DNA of 64,000 bases, taken from positions 1 through 64,000 of the forward strand of contig MPNJ01000021.1 in NCBI GenBank assembly GCA_002238965.1. The letters run 5' to 3'. Under the pieces are notes generated by a model. It saw only the letters and a program-made list of their open reading frames with translations, searched no databases and had not been told where the DNA came from. Of the stretch, positions 9,254-18,911 are shown piece by piece. This stretch comes from Nitrospinae bacterium bin107. GTDB taxonomy: Bacteria > UBA8248. A program made the translations under genes and the position numbers. Each line of letters begins with the position of its first letter. Positions within the stretch are counted from its first letter, which is position 1.

Positions 9254-11394
9254 AGCTGATTCGGGCTGACTTTGAAAATTTCCGCCTATTGCGGCATCTA
9301 ACACTAGATTTTTCAACGGATACCACACAGAAGTTGACAGTCATCCGGGCGGAAAATGAAACAGGCAAAACCACGATTCTCAACGGGTTACAATGGGCTT
9401 TATATGGTGATGATGCCTTACCGGGCAAGGGACAGGACTTTCGCCTTCATCCAATCGACTGGAGCAAATCGGACAGTAAAGGCGTGCCAATTTCGGTGGA
9501 AGTTGAATTCGAGATGGCGAGTGTTCGGCAAAGTTCACAGGGTATTATCGAAAAGAAACGCAGATACCGAATTATCCGCTCAGCATACGAAACCCTAAAC
9601 GGAAATACTTGGGAGCGTTCGCCATCAACCGCTAAGCTTTTCCACATTACGAATACTGGCAGCGTACCTATCGATCCTCCAGAAGCGGAAATTAAGAACA
9701 TATTACCTCCCGAGTTGCGCGAGGTATTCTTCACGGACGGTGATCGCGCGTTGAGTTTTATCGAAGCCACAGTATCAGTAACGACCAAACGTGACCGAGT
9801 ACAAAATGCGATCCGCTCGCTGTTAGGCTTAGGAGTAATTGAGAATGCGCTCACCCATGTAAAAAAAGCGGCCGCTGAAGTGAATAAAGCTGCAAAGCGT
9901 TTGGGGTCTAGCGAGAAATTAACACAAATCGCAACACGACTGGAAGAAACAGACCAAAATACGACAGACCTTGAAGAAAAGAGGGAGGATGCGCACTTAC
10001 AGTTCGCTGCATTCGATGAAAAGCTTTCGGAGGTTCGAAAGAAGCTTGATGCAGCTCTGGTCAAGGGCGATCGTGAAGAGCTCAAGCGCGATATCGAACA
10101 GACCGAACGGCAGCTAAAACAAGTCGACAACCAGCAGGCTAGTGCTGCCAAGGAACATGCAATACTGTTTCGAAGCCAGGCACTTGCGCGTGATCTGCTA
10201 ATGCCTGTACTCAAGAATGGACTTGGCAAGCTGAGCGAGTTACATGACCAAGGTAAGATACCAAACACTACCATTCCTGTGCTTGAGGAGCGCCTGAACA
10301 ACACGACGTGCATTTGTGGTGAGTCCTTAGAGGCATCAGACCCTGATGGGAAGCGCCGCCGGGAGCATATCCAGCATCTGATCGATCAGAGCCGGCGTGC
10401 GGATGAGTTGCAAAGCACAATCACGGACCTGTATTACGGCTCGCGCTCGCTCCATCCCGATGAAGTCACTAGTGACGAAAGCTGGCTTACGGCATATGCA
10501 AAAGTCGTCGAGCGTCGTGACGAGCTCGAGATCATACGGGAAGAACAAGGTAAAAAGCTTAAAGCGCTTGAAACACAACTTGATGACATACCCAATACAA
10601 ACATCAAGGGGTTGCGCGAGACGATACGGCATTACATGCAGCAGCGTGATCGGTTTAACGCGGATAAGTCACGCTACGAAACACGACTCGAAGGGCTGAG
10701 GAAAGAACGTGAGAGTCTAGTTGCGCAACGCAATAATCTTTTGCGAGAGCAGAGAAGGGGTGCACGAATACTCGCAGAATTGGAAGTGGCGCATGATGTG
10801 GAGCAGGTTCTCAAGAACTCGTATGCTCGCATCACAAATGAAGAACTAACCAAGGTAAGCGAATTAATGAACGCCGTTTTCCTGGAGATGATAGGTGCCG
10901 ACCCGGAACAAGGTGCTATTATTCGACGGGCTGAGATCAGTAAAAATTTTGATATTGTAGTGTATGGACCGAGCGACCGGACTCTCAATCCGGACCGGGA
11001 TTTGAATGGAGCCTCGCGACGGGCATTAACGCTCGCCTTCATTTTAGCTCTCACGAAAGTAAGCGAGGTCGAAGCACCGAATGTCATTGACACGCCACTT
11101 GGTATGATGAGCGGATACGTGAAGCGGTCGGTGCTGAGAACAGCAATTAGAGAAAGCTCGCAACTCGTATTGTTTCTGACTCGCTCTGAGATTGCTGATT
11201 GTGAAGAGATTGTTGATGCAGAAGCTGGCCGCGTAATCACATTGACCAATCCTGTGCACTATCCACGCATGCTCATGAACGATCCGCAAGTGAATGAGCG
11301 CACAGTTTTGCGATGCGAGTGCAACCACCACCAGGAATGCCAATTATGCCAACGGCGGCTGGATCTAGAACCTAAAATAGAAATGGGATCATAG
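9250..11394 (+). CDS. DndD/RecF-like SMC ATPase, candidate SspFGH-type component
   Basis: 714 residues. The N-terminus has KLIRADFENFRLLRHLTLDF and a P-loop AENETGKTT (34-42), with Ala where the first Gly is usual. Long charged coiled coils (about 220-330 and 420-560) flank a CICGE motif near residue 357 that could act as a zinc-hook-like hinge. The C-terminal ATPase half carries a signature-like LNGASRRALTLAFILAL and Walker B/D-loop NVIDTPLGMMSG, the arrangement seen in DndD. The tail has a CxC...CxxC cluster (CECNHHQECQLCQRR). Likely the DNA-loading ATPase of the operon; overlaps the upstream small gene. Confidence 0.7.
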   Translation: MKLIRADFENFRLLRHLTLDFSTDTTQKLTVIRAENETGKTTILNGLQWALYGDDALPGKGQDFRLHPIDWSKSDSKGVPISVEVEFEMASVRQSSQGIIEKKRRYRIIRSAYETLNGNTWERSPSTAKLFHITNTGSVPIDPPEAEIKNILPPELREVFFTDGDRALSFIEATVSVTTKRDRVQNAIRSLLGLGVIENALTHVKKAAAEVNKAAKRLGSSEKLTQIATRLEETDQNTTDLEEKREDAHLQFAAFDEKLSEVRKKLDAALVKGDREELKRDIEQTERQLKQVDNQQASAAKEHAILFRSQALARDLLMPVLKNGLGKLSELHDQGKIPNTTIPVLEERLNNTTCICGESLEASDPDGKRRREHIQHLIDQSRRADELQSTITDLYYGSRSLHPDEVTSDESWLTAYAKVVERRDELEIIREEQGKKLKALETQLDDIPNTNIKGLRETIRHYMQQRDRFNADKSRYETRLEGLRKERESLVAQRNNLLREQRRGARILAELEVAHDVEQVLKNSYARITNEELTKVSELMNAVFLEMIGADPEQGAIIRRAEISKNFDIVVYGPSDRTLNPDRDLNGASRRALTLAFILALTKVSEVEAPNVIDTPLGMMSGYVKRSVLRTAIRESSQLVLFLTRSEIADCEEIVDAEAGRVITLTNPVHYPRMLMNDPQVNERTVLRCECNHHQECQLCQRRLDLEPKIEMGS

Positions 11395-11404
11395 GAGCGA
11401 AAGT

Positions 11405-11875
11405 ATGAATCAGAGATATCATAATCCATTTGCCGGAATTGACCTAGTCGCTCCGATCGAGCAACGGGAAGCCTATGATCGCTTTTGCCAGACAGGAGGG
11501 CGCACAGTTATCGATCGAAGCCCATTCCCACGGATGGTCGATTTTTGGTTCGCGGGCTTGTCCCTTGCCGCACGTAAAGGATTACGACTCGTTGATTTGG
11601 GAAAACAGGAGACATTCAAATTCATCGAAGGCTCAATATTCGATAGGGATAGCTGGCGAGTACAGGTAGTTATGCTGCTTGCTATCGCGGTCGATGATAA
11701 TATCGATATTGTGGTTGAGCCACGCCGCATGATGACAATCGCAAACGGGCTAGCCGCGGCTGGAGTTCCCGAAGTCGTAGACATGCTTCATGGAGATCAG
11801 GATCCAATCTGGAACCTGTCAGAGCGATTAGATGACATCTTAAGGGAATTTCGAGCAATTGATGCGCCCTCCTAG
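11405..11875 (+). CDS. Hypothetical protein, last gene of the helicase/SMC operon
   Basis: 156 residues (MNQRYHNPFAGIDLVAPIEQREAYDRFCQTGGRTVIDRSPFPRMVDFWFAGLSLAARKG...). I do not recognise a named domain. It is a soluble alpha/beta protein with a conserved-looking RSPFPRMVDFWFAG segment. It starts 10 bases after the SMC-like gene, preceded by GGAGCGAAAG, so it belongs to the same transcript. By position it may be the third subunit of an SspFGH-like complex. Confidence 0.6.
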   Translation: MNQRYHNPFAGIDLVAPIEQREAYDRFCQTGGRTVIDRSPFPRMVDFWFAGLSLAARKGLRLVDLGKQETFKFIEGSIFDRDSWRVQVVMLLAIAVDDNIDIVVEPRRMMTIANGLAAAGVPEVVDMLHGDQDPIWNLSERLDDILREFRAIDAPS

Positions 11876-12229
11876 TTTTCTATCGGTGCCGTTCTACAAA
11901 TTAAACATGATAGCTATAGGGAGAGCGGCAACTTTCTGGGTAATGCTCCTTCGTGCAATTTATAAGACCGCTTTCCGACATCAAGCGATTCTACTTCGAC
12001 TATCAAACCTAAATAACGAGACTCATCAAAACAATCCTGTCATTTATCATTTTAGAAGCCTAAAGGAACATTTTAACGAATTCCCCTCTCATTCAGCAAA
12101 AAAATAGGAGTGTAATTTACTGCTCAGACTAATTCTCACAAAATATGCCTTAAATCATCTTATCTTCGTGTTACAAATAAAGATAAAATTTTTCCTACAA
12201 CAAACTTAACTTTAGAATAGGTTCGAAAA
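11876..12229. other. AT-rich intergenic region upstream of sspE
   Basis: No gene is supported; the short frame at 11859-12107 overlaps the end of the previous gene and lacks family features. The last 100 bases are very AT-rich and contain TAGAAT at 12213-12218, a possible -10 box, but no convincing -35. SspE is probably transcribed from its own promoter here. Confidence 0.35.
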
Positions 12230-14533
12230 ATGCGAAACGTGGATGAACTCTTCAAGGCAACGGCTGCTAGCTTATGGGAAACCATGACAAGCCACAGCGG
12301 TACCGCTGGATTCCGAATTCCCGAATACCAACGGACTTATGATTGGAGTCAAGACAAGATTACCAGACTCCTTGAGGACGCCGCGAACGGATTTTACTTC
12401 CTTACTCAAAACGATGAATCTTTTACTTTCTTCGGTACGTTAATTCTTGTTGAAGAACAACATAAGGAGACATCTTTTGACGGGGTTTCTTTAGCGGTTG
12501 TAGATGGCCAGCAACGATTAACAACTTTAGTACTTACGATGTGTGCACTTATAGAAACCATTAACGAACAATTGCGCAGTCTTCAGCAACTACCTAGTGA
12601 GCACAAACGATGGTTAATTGATGAAGCAAACTTCCAACTTAATGAATTGTATCGGTGCGTCGTTGGGCACCTCCCGGGACGCGGTCGCGCTTATCCATTT
12701 CCACGGTTGATCCGTAATGATGACACTCGTGCCCGTGAAGTGAAAGACTATGAGTATCGCTCGATTGTCTCTAAGTTTCTTCTTGAATTCAGTCACTATT
12801 ATCAAAATGAACAACCTGCCTTCGAGTTCCCCAAAATCAAGGAAGACTCTGCTGAAGAGAGCCGTTTTAAGAGCAACTTTGATTTTATCAAAGAGCAGGT
12901 TCATTTCCTTTCAGATCCAGAAAACCACGAAAACAGGCTTGAGTGTAATACAATATCCACCTCGGACTTCGCGCGTAAGGGAGTAAAGCGTCTTTTCGAA
13001 AAACTCGACGTTTATAAAGCCGAAAGTGACCGTAATCGAGCCCTCTCAAGTATAAGTTCGGGAACTGAAGCAAATTCAGTTATCCGACTTCTCCTTTTTG
13101 CATCTTATCTCATGCGATGTATTGTTCTTACGCGCGTCGAGACAGACGATGAGAACTCTGCCTTCGATATCTTTGATGCACTCAACACTACTGGAGAACC
13201 GCTAACGGCGATTGAGACTCTTAAGCCACGTGTAATCCAGTATGAATCGACAGATGCAAATGGCTATCGCGGGTCCCCATCTGAACAAGCTTTCGAACGA
13301 ATCGATGAACACTTAAACGAACTCTACCGCAATCCTGATGACCGTCAGAAAGAAACAAAAGAACTGATTGTCTCCTATGCTCTATACGCGGATGGTACTA
13401 AGCAGCCCAAAGACCTCAGTTCTCAGCGAAAATATCTTCGATCTCGTTTTGACCTAATTGCAACGAACGCTGGACTCGATGCAGCACGTCGTTTTGTCGA
13501 GGGTCTTGGTAATATGGCTTTCTTCAGACACCATTACTGGGAAAGACAAGGCATAGAAACCTTAGCAAATTTCCACCTCTACTCAGATGTAATGGAATTA
13601 CAGTTATTTTTTCGCTTCCTAAGAGATATGAACACAAGCCTAGCGCTCCCAGTCGCCGCTCGGTATTGGTCGAAATTTGAACAAGACAAAAATCATGAAG
13701 ATTTTTTGATGGCAATACGTGCATTGACAGCATTCATTGTTTTGCGACGCTCTGCCACGGGCACAACCGGAGGGATTGATTCTGATCTTCGAGCCATCAT
13801 GAGTAAGCGGCCACCAGGAGGTGGAGATCCATTGTATGCTGGGCTTACGCATAAGAGCGGGCTTCCCTCTTTAACAGAATTCAAATCACTACTGAGGTAC
13901 TATTTGAAGGCCAAGCGTATTGGTGTTGTTGATAAAATATCCTGGGTCGACCAAGTTTGCGTCAACCCACTTGCTCAACAATCTAAACCTCTTGTCCGCT
14001 TCCTATTGTTGGCCGCAGCCGATCAATCGCAGCCAGCAAAGAATGCCCCCGGTCTATGGACTAGAAAGGATGTTACCCGCACTGACGAAAGGGAATACCT
14101 TACGTTTCAAAACTGGACTGCTGATAAATATTCAACCGTTGAACACATTGCCCCCGAATCTCGACCGGTAAGCGGTTGGGATGATTCGATCTATCGAAAG
14201 CCATATACTAAGCATACGCTGGGTAATCTAGTCCTATTGCCTCAAGAGGAAAATTCGAGCGCTGGAAATTCAGGCTGGGAAAGGAAGAAACTCTTCTATC
14301 GCATATTTGTAGAACGTGAGCGCTCTCAACAAGAAAAGTGCATTGAAGCTGCCCGCACCGCTGGTTTCCCATTTTCAAAGAAAATCAATGCACTACTTCA
14401 AAATGGGGAACGCCTTCATTTGCTCGATCCTCTAAGTGAAGTTAACGCATGGAACGAGTCGTTAATCCAAGATCGCACAGAGAACATCGCGAGCTTATCC
14501 TGGAACAAGATTTCACCTTGGTTATTCTCGTGA
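12230..14533 (+). CDS. sspE: SspE, phosphorothioate-sensing DUF262/HNH restriction effector
   Basis: 767 residues with the GmrSD-like layout of SspE. The N-terminal DUF262 NTPase domain shows FRIPEYQRTYDWSQDKITRLLED (28-50) and VVDGQQRLTTLVL (90-102, the DGQQR catalytic motif). The C-terminal DUF1524 His-Me-finger nuclease shows VEHIAPES (637-644) and TLGNLVLLPQEENSSAGNSGW (663-683). In characterised systems SspE senses phosphorothioate in host DNA, which stimulates its NTPase, and nicks invading DNA. It lies between the helicase/SMC operon and the convergent sspBCD operon, so it can pair with that modification module. Length is normal for the family. Confidence 0.85.
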   Translation: MRNVDELFKATAASLWETMTSHSGTAGFRIPEYQRTYDWSQDKITRLLEDAANGFYFLTQNDESFTFFGTLILVEEQHKETSFDGVSLAVVDGQQRLTTLVLTMCALIETINEQLRSLQQLPSEHKRWLIDEANFQLNELYRCVVGHLPGRGRAYPFPRLIRNDDTRAREVKDYEYRSIVSKFLLEFSHYYQNEQPAFEFPKIKEDSAEESRFKSNFDFIKEQVHFLSDPENHENRLECNTISTSDFARKGVKRLFEKLDVYKAESDRNRALSSISSGTEANSVIRLLLFASYLMRCIVLTRVETDDENSAFDIFDALNTTGEPLTAIETLKPRVIQYESTDANGYRGSPSEQAFERIDEHLNELYRNPDDRQKETKELIVSYALYADGTKQPKDLSSQRKYLRSRFDLIATNAGLDAARRFVEGLGNMAFFRHHYWERQGIETLANFHLYSDVMELQLFFRFLRDMNTSLALPVAARYWSKFEQDKNHEDFLMAIRALTAFIVLRRSATGTTGGIDSDLRAIMSKRPPGGGDPLYAGLTHKSGLPSLTEFKSLLRYYLKAKRIGVVDKISWVDQVCVNPLAQQSKPLVRFLLLAAADQSQPAKNAPGLWTRKDVTRTDEREYLTFQNWTADKYSTVEHIAPESRPVSGWDDSIYRKPYTKHTLGNLVLLPQEENSSAGNSGWERKKLFYRIFVERERSQQEKCIEAARTAGFPFSKKINALLQNGERLHLLDPLSEVNAWNESLIQDRTENIASLSWNKISPWLFS

Positions 14534-14572
14534 CCGTACATGGTCATAAGTGAGCTAAAAATGTGTGGTAGA

Positions 14573-14615
14573 GTTAAGCTTAATGGTTGGTAGTCAGAAT
14601 AGTGGGATGCTTAAC
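14573..14615. terminator. Weak hairpin between convergent sspE and sspD
   Basis: GTTAAGC at 14573-14579 pairs perfectly with GCTTAAC at 14609-14615, with a 29-base loop. It lies in the 155-base gap between two convergent genes. There is no U-tract, so it is at best a weak or bidirectional terminator. Confidence 0.25.
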
Positions 14616-14688
14616 TGATAATTAAGTGTTCTTGCCAAAACAAGGAACTAATCTTCGACATGTTCGCTTCTTGAGCTAAAATTCTGAA

Positions 14689-15528
14689 CTATTTATGGCA
14701 CGATAGACAAACCTTACTCTTCCCATAAAGATCATCAATGTCCAGAGGATCGCTATCCGGCCTTAAGGGATTGACTTGTATCTTCGACCGCATTCGTGTG
14801 AGTCGTTGTTCGTGATCTTGTCTAATCTGTTCTATGCGCTCTGGATGCTCTAATTCTTCTAGGGATTCCCCCTGACTCCATGTGAAAGGCGAGCCATGCT
14901 CAACTGCATTCTTTTCATATGCTTTGGCTTCCTCAAAAGCTTCGGGATGTTGCTCCTTGAGTCTAACCCATTCGATCTTCTGTTGAAAAAAGCAGAAAGT
15001 GCAGCCACTGCGGGTACGCCACGAATAATACTGCGGCAATCCAAGCCCGGCGGATTCAAGTATCTCTAATACACCTGACTTGTCGATGCCTACTTCTTTG
15101 AAGGGAAGCCTGACGATCAGTTTTTCATGCTTCGAAGCGTATCCCTCCCGGTACTCTTCGTCGCTTCGAATGGCGACATAGCTGTATATGGTGGCACCTT
15201 CTTCCAACATAGGCCGAAGCCACTGTTCGAACGGGCGTAGCTTAAGCTGTCGAGTGCACCATCTAGTCTGGGGCGACGGAAGGAAATCGTTATACTGCTT
15301 GAGCCAGAAATCAAAATCCCTGTCGGGGTTAAGGCGCAGGATTGGCTTTCCAAGAAATCCTTCAAGGCGTCCGAGATATTCATAGACTTCAGGCAACTCC
15401 TTTCCTGTATCGGTAAAGAAATACTCAATGTTTAGCTCGGGATGATGATGCCTCATATATACGGCTAGAGCTGCACTGTCACGGCCACCTGAAAGGCCAA
15501 GAACGTGCTTCTCGACGTTTTCGGTCAT
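14689..15528 (-). CDS. sspD: SspD, PAPS-reductase-like ATP pyrophosphatase
   Basis: 279 residues. The PP-loop LSGGRDS (12-18) marks an ATP pyrophosphatase of the PAPS reductase/DndC superfamily. Cysteines expected for sulfur transfer are present: RWCTRQLK, GCTFC, and a C-terminal CLSCHK. In Ssp systems this protein activates the DNA backbone and takes sulfur from SspA to insert phosphorothioate on one strand. Last gene of sspBCD; its ATG overlaps the sspC stop by 4 bases. Confidence 0.85.
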   Translation of the reverse strand: MTENVEKHVLGLSGGRDSAALAVYMRHHHPELNIEYFFTDTGKELPEVYEYLGRLEGFLGKPILRLNPDRDFDFWLKQYNDFLPSPQTRWCTRQLKLRPFEQWLRPMLEEGATIYSYVAIRSDEEYREGYASKHEKLIVRLPFKEVGIDKSGVLEILESAGLGLPQYYSWRTRSGCTFCFFQQKIEWVRLKEQHPEAFEEAKAYEKNAVEHGSPFTWSQGESLEELEHPERIEQIRQDHEQRLTRMRSKIQVNPLRPDSDPLDIDDLYGKSKVCLSCHK

Positions 15529-18500
15529 TTGGCGACCCTTCCTTTGTCGTTGGTCTTTGTATTGAGCGGCTTGGCCATATAGCGCGTGCTGATCTCGGCA
15601 AGGGCGGCAAGAATAATGTTTTTGCGATTTGTGTCTGTTTCTTCAAGCGCGGAAGTAACTCGCTCGATTGTTTTGTCAATAGCATCGCGGTCGGCGTCTC
15701 CCACATGGAATTCTTCAAGCAATGGTGCGAGCTTCCCATCCATACCAATTACTACGGCCATCGCATGCCGCTTCTCCGGCCGCCCTTTTACGCGAGCAAA
15801 TGTTTCCGCGCGTAAAAATTTCTGCGCCATGTCTGCAATTTCGACGGCGGCGCGATCAAGATCGGGATCGACCCAATCTCTAGGAGGTTTGTTTACTACT
15901 AGACTTGCAATACCCTCAAAAGCCTGGTCAGCGCCATCGAACTGCGAAAGGCGGCCAACGAGGGCTTCAAGATGGAAATCCCCGGCAAGTTGTCGAATGT
16001 TCACAGCTCGATCCCGAAGCTCCGCCAAAGACTGAGGTGACAGGTTTGGCACCTGCAATTCGGCGAGAAGGATGTCACGCAAACGATGCAGCATTGAGGG
16101 GTAAGCCTCCACTAACTCCTCAAGGCCTTCGCGAAGCCCCTTAATGACGCGTTGGAGATCCTTGTCTTCTGCGATACCCACGCAATCGCCAATAACCGCC
16201 GGGATATCGTCAAACAAAAATTGGTTGGGATCGCGGGCGCGCTTGAATAGGTCACGAACGCGGACGGCGTTTGAGGATAGGCGCATCGTGCGCTTGCACC
16301 AAGGCGGCAATTGCTCATAAATAGCGACAAGCCCTCTCGCCACATCGATAGGTTTCAGATGAGCAAGCGAGTTTTCATGATCTAGGGCGCGGACGATCTC
16401 CGCCATACCGGAGAGCAGGCGGCGGGCCACATCAGATAAGTCCATCCAGCGTAATTGAATGGTCGCCGCGTCTTTGGCGAGGTATTCTACGTCTACGTCA
16501 TTAAAGTGCGCCCTGAATACACCTTCCCTATAGGCGCCTAGGTTGTTGCGCTGAGAGAGAATAAAAGCGACCGCCATAACTGGCATCAAGCCCTCTTTCA
16601 CGCCAAACGGTTGTTCACGCCAGATGTCATATATTTCGGACACTGCGATTGTTCGGTCCTTATTACCCTTGATCAATTCGACGGCCACTTCCCAAATGGG
16701 AGCAAGTCGAAATTGATCCTCCGACAACGGCGTAGTGAAGCGCCACCCATTCGCGCTGTTGACATAGAGGCCTGTGGCTTCGAGGAGGGAAGCAAACAGG
16801 CCGCCTACAGCTGGATATCCATGAATGCCGAGTCGATACTCACCTTCATTGAGCACCATGCGCCGCAGCAACGCATTTTGCGCAGCTACCGCGTTACTCG
16901 ATGGTTTTTGACGGTTCAGAAGTTCGTTGTGTAGCCTCGGGCATTTCCCGAATCGGCTGTCGGCTAGTTCGGAGGCAAGGCTGTTGAGTTCGACGTGCCG
17001 GTATGTTTTTGGCGTGTGATGTTTACGGAACCACTGAGCGTTGTTGAACGCCTTGTGCAATTCGCTCTCGATCTGGGCTTGTAAGGCTGCTAAGTGCGCC
17101 GTAACTTCACGACGAGCGACGGCGTCACCAGCGAGTTCCGGCCGATTATTACGCACATTCTCGAGCGCTATTAATTCGCGCGAGAGAGACATGATCGCCC
17201 ATGAGCGCTTCGAGATACCGACGACAATGTCCCATTTGTCACTGTGGCGGGCGGACTCGCGACATAGACGCGCCGCTTCTTCTTCGTTCTCCCCTTGGGT
17301 AGGAATCGCTAGTAAGAACTGGCCTATCGATCCGTTGCCCGGTTGATACTGTGCTGCTAGTTCAACTACGTCACATAATGGCGCAAAGTTGACCTCAAAC
17401 CAGCGCAGTGAACCTGTTTCATGATAGTGGCGCTTAGCCAAAATAGGTTGGAGACCAGCAAGGGCCTTCAGTGCAATGAAATCTATGGTGTCGATCTCCG
17501 TGAGTTCGGTTCTGACCGCCTCTTCGATGTCGAAATCGCTCCCAGCGTAGATTGCGTAGGCATCAAGGAATTTCTTGAACAGCGTGAGGGCCCAGCTATC
17601 GAGTTCACCGAGCGCTTTTCTGAGCCTACTTTCTGAGATGCCGGGAAAGCAGCAATGTAAGAGTTCGAAGCTCGGTACAATTCCCGAGCGTTCTTTGAAC
17701 AGATCGACGATCGAAACCGTTTTAAGTAGCTTTATGTGCACCGCGTCGCCGCCGATGGCCTCGCATCGCTCGAGCGCTTCGGCCGCTAAAGCCCATCGGT
17801 GTCCGTCAGGTGAAGCGAGAATCGAAGGTTCGAGATTGGCCCGGAGATAGTCCCATAATTGCTCTGGCCCGTAGAGAGTATGGTAGTCGGCGCGACTCAA
17901 GAAGTCCTGAAAACCGTGCGGTTCAGCCGAGTTGAGAAAACCGAAGATGGTGCGCTGGTTCTGCCCAAAGCGGCGACGCGATATGGGGCCGATCAGGCAA
18001 GCCACTACCGGATGTAGTGGCCAGCAATTTTCCAGCATAAGCGCGAAGCGCTCGACATCAGCTCTGCGGTCACGGTGGACCAACTCCGCTACTGTGCGAG
18101 AAAGCCGACTTGTCACCTTGGGTCGGTGATCGCTTTCAATTGCGCGTGAGATGAGGTCGATTTGCTCTTCGCTAGCCGTATTGACTGCAAGGTCGATGAA
18201 ACGTCCCTGGATTTTAGCCCACTCGTCACGCATCTCGCGGGAAAGCCGATGTGCGTATTCTTCAAACGCTTGGTGAAGGATACCCACGATAAGAAGGCGA
18301 CCATTGCTGCGCGACGCTGCCTCGGCAAGCTGTTGGAAGACGTAAATATCCGTACCATCCTGCGAGGCGGTTTCGAGAAACTTACCCATTTCATCAATAA
18401 CGATTACGAGGCCCCCGAAGCTCGTTGGGTTCGTAGCCGCTGTTTTCGTCACCGCTTCAATGATATTTCTTTCGGTCCACCCGCCACGCGGCTTCCGAGT

Positions 18501-18911
18501 GGTAAATCCCGCGGCTTGAATCGCTTCTCCTATGACGCGGACAGGATGATCGCGGCGACCGACCACCGGAAGGATACGCCATCCCTTGTTTCCTGTCGGC
18601 AAGGCTTTCCGCATCGAGGTTGTGAGCTTGCATCCGAGAATTCTGGTGGACTGTCTCTGCAGATCGGCATTACCGTTTAGTAGGGCGGATAGTGCAATGA
18701 CGAGACTTGATTTGCCGCTGCCGTAAGGACCGGTCCATGTAAAGGCGCCTTGACCCGTTTCCGAGACGTGGCGCGCCATCGAAAGCAGCACCTCAGCCGA
18801 CGATTGGGGGCAGATGTATCCTTCAAGCGCCTGCGCATCGCCAAGATCCGTATCAATACGAATGGATCGCAGAAACCGACGCGCGATGCGGACTTGCTCT
18901 TTCATTACCAC
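15525..18911 (-). CDS. sspC: SspC, large P-loop ATPase of phosphorothioation
   Basis: 1128 residues. A P-loop GPYGSGKSS lies at 61-69 and a Walker B GLVIVIDEMGKFLE near residue 170. The rest is long and helical without other motifs I recognise. In SspABCD systems the SspC ATPase acts with the SspB nickase and SspD to place phosphorothioate, reported at CCA sites in Vibrio. The GTG at 18911 shares one base with the sspB stop and a second start (ATG at 18905) follows two codons later. Strong coupling on both sides (sspB and sspD) supports the BCD operon. Confidence 0.85.
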   Translation of the reverse strand: MVMKEQVRIARRFLRSIRIDTDLGDAQALEGYICPQSSAEVLLSMARHVSETGQGAFTWTGPYGSGKSSLVIALSALLNGNADLQRQSTRILGCKLTTSMRKALPTGNKGWRILPVVGRRDHPVRVIGEAIQAAGFTTRKPRGGWTERNIIEAVTKTAATNPTSFGGLVIVIDEMGKFLETASQDGTDIYVFQQLAEAASRSNGRLLIVGILHQAFEEYAHRLSREMRDEWAKIQGRFIDLAVNTASEEQIDLISRAIESDHRPKVTSRLSRTVAELVHRDRRADVERFALMLENCWPLHPVVACLIGPISRRRFGQNQRTIFGFLNSAEPHGFQDFLSRADYHTLYGPEQLWDYLRANLEPSILASPDGHRWALAAEALERCEAIGGDAVHIKLLKTVSIVDLFKERSGIVPSFELLHCCFPGISESRLRKALGELDSWALTLFKKFLDAYAIYAGSDFDIEEAVRTELTEIDTIDFIALKALAGLQPILAKRHYHETGSLRWFEVNFAPLCDVVELAAQYQPGNGSIGQFLLAIPTQGENEEEAARLCRESARHSDKWDIVVGISKRSWAIMSLSRELIALENVRNNRPELAGDAVARREVTAHLAALQAQIESELHKAFNNAQWFRKHHTPKTYRHVELNSLASELADSRFGKCPRLHNELLNRQKPSSNAVAAQNALLRRMVLNEGEYRLGIHGYPAVGGLFASLLEATGLYVNSANGWRFTTPLSEDQFRLAPIWEVAVELIKGNKDRTIAVSEIYDIWREQPFGVKEGLMPVMAVAFILSQRNNLGAYREGVFRAHFNDVDVEYLAKDAATIQLRWMDLSDVARRLLSGMAEIVRALDHENSLAHLKPIDVARGLVAIYEQLPPWCKRTMRLSSNAVRVRDLFKRARDPNQFLFDDIPAVIGDCVGIAEDKDLQRVIKGLREGLEELVEAYPSMLHRLRDILLAELQVPNLSPQSLAELRDRAVNIRQLAGDFHLEALVGRLSQFDGADQAFEGIASLVVNKPPRDWVDPDLDRAAVEIADMAQKFLRAETFARVKGRPEKRHAMAVVIGMDGKLAPLLEEFHVGDADRDAIDKTIERVTSALEETDTNRKNIILAALAEISTRYMAKPLNTKTNDKGRVAK

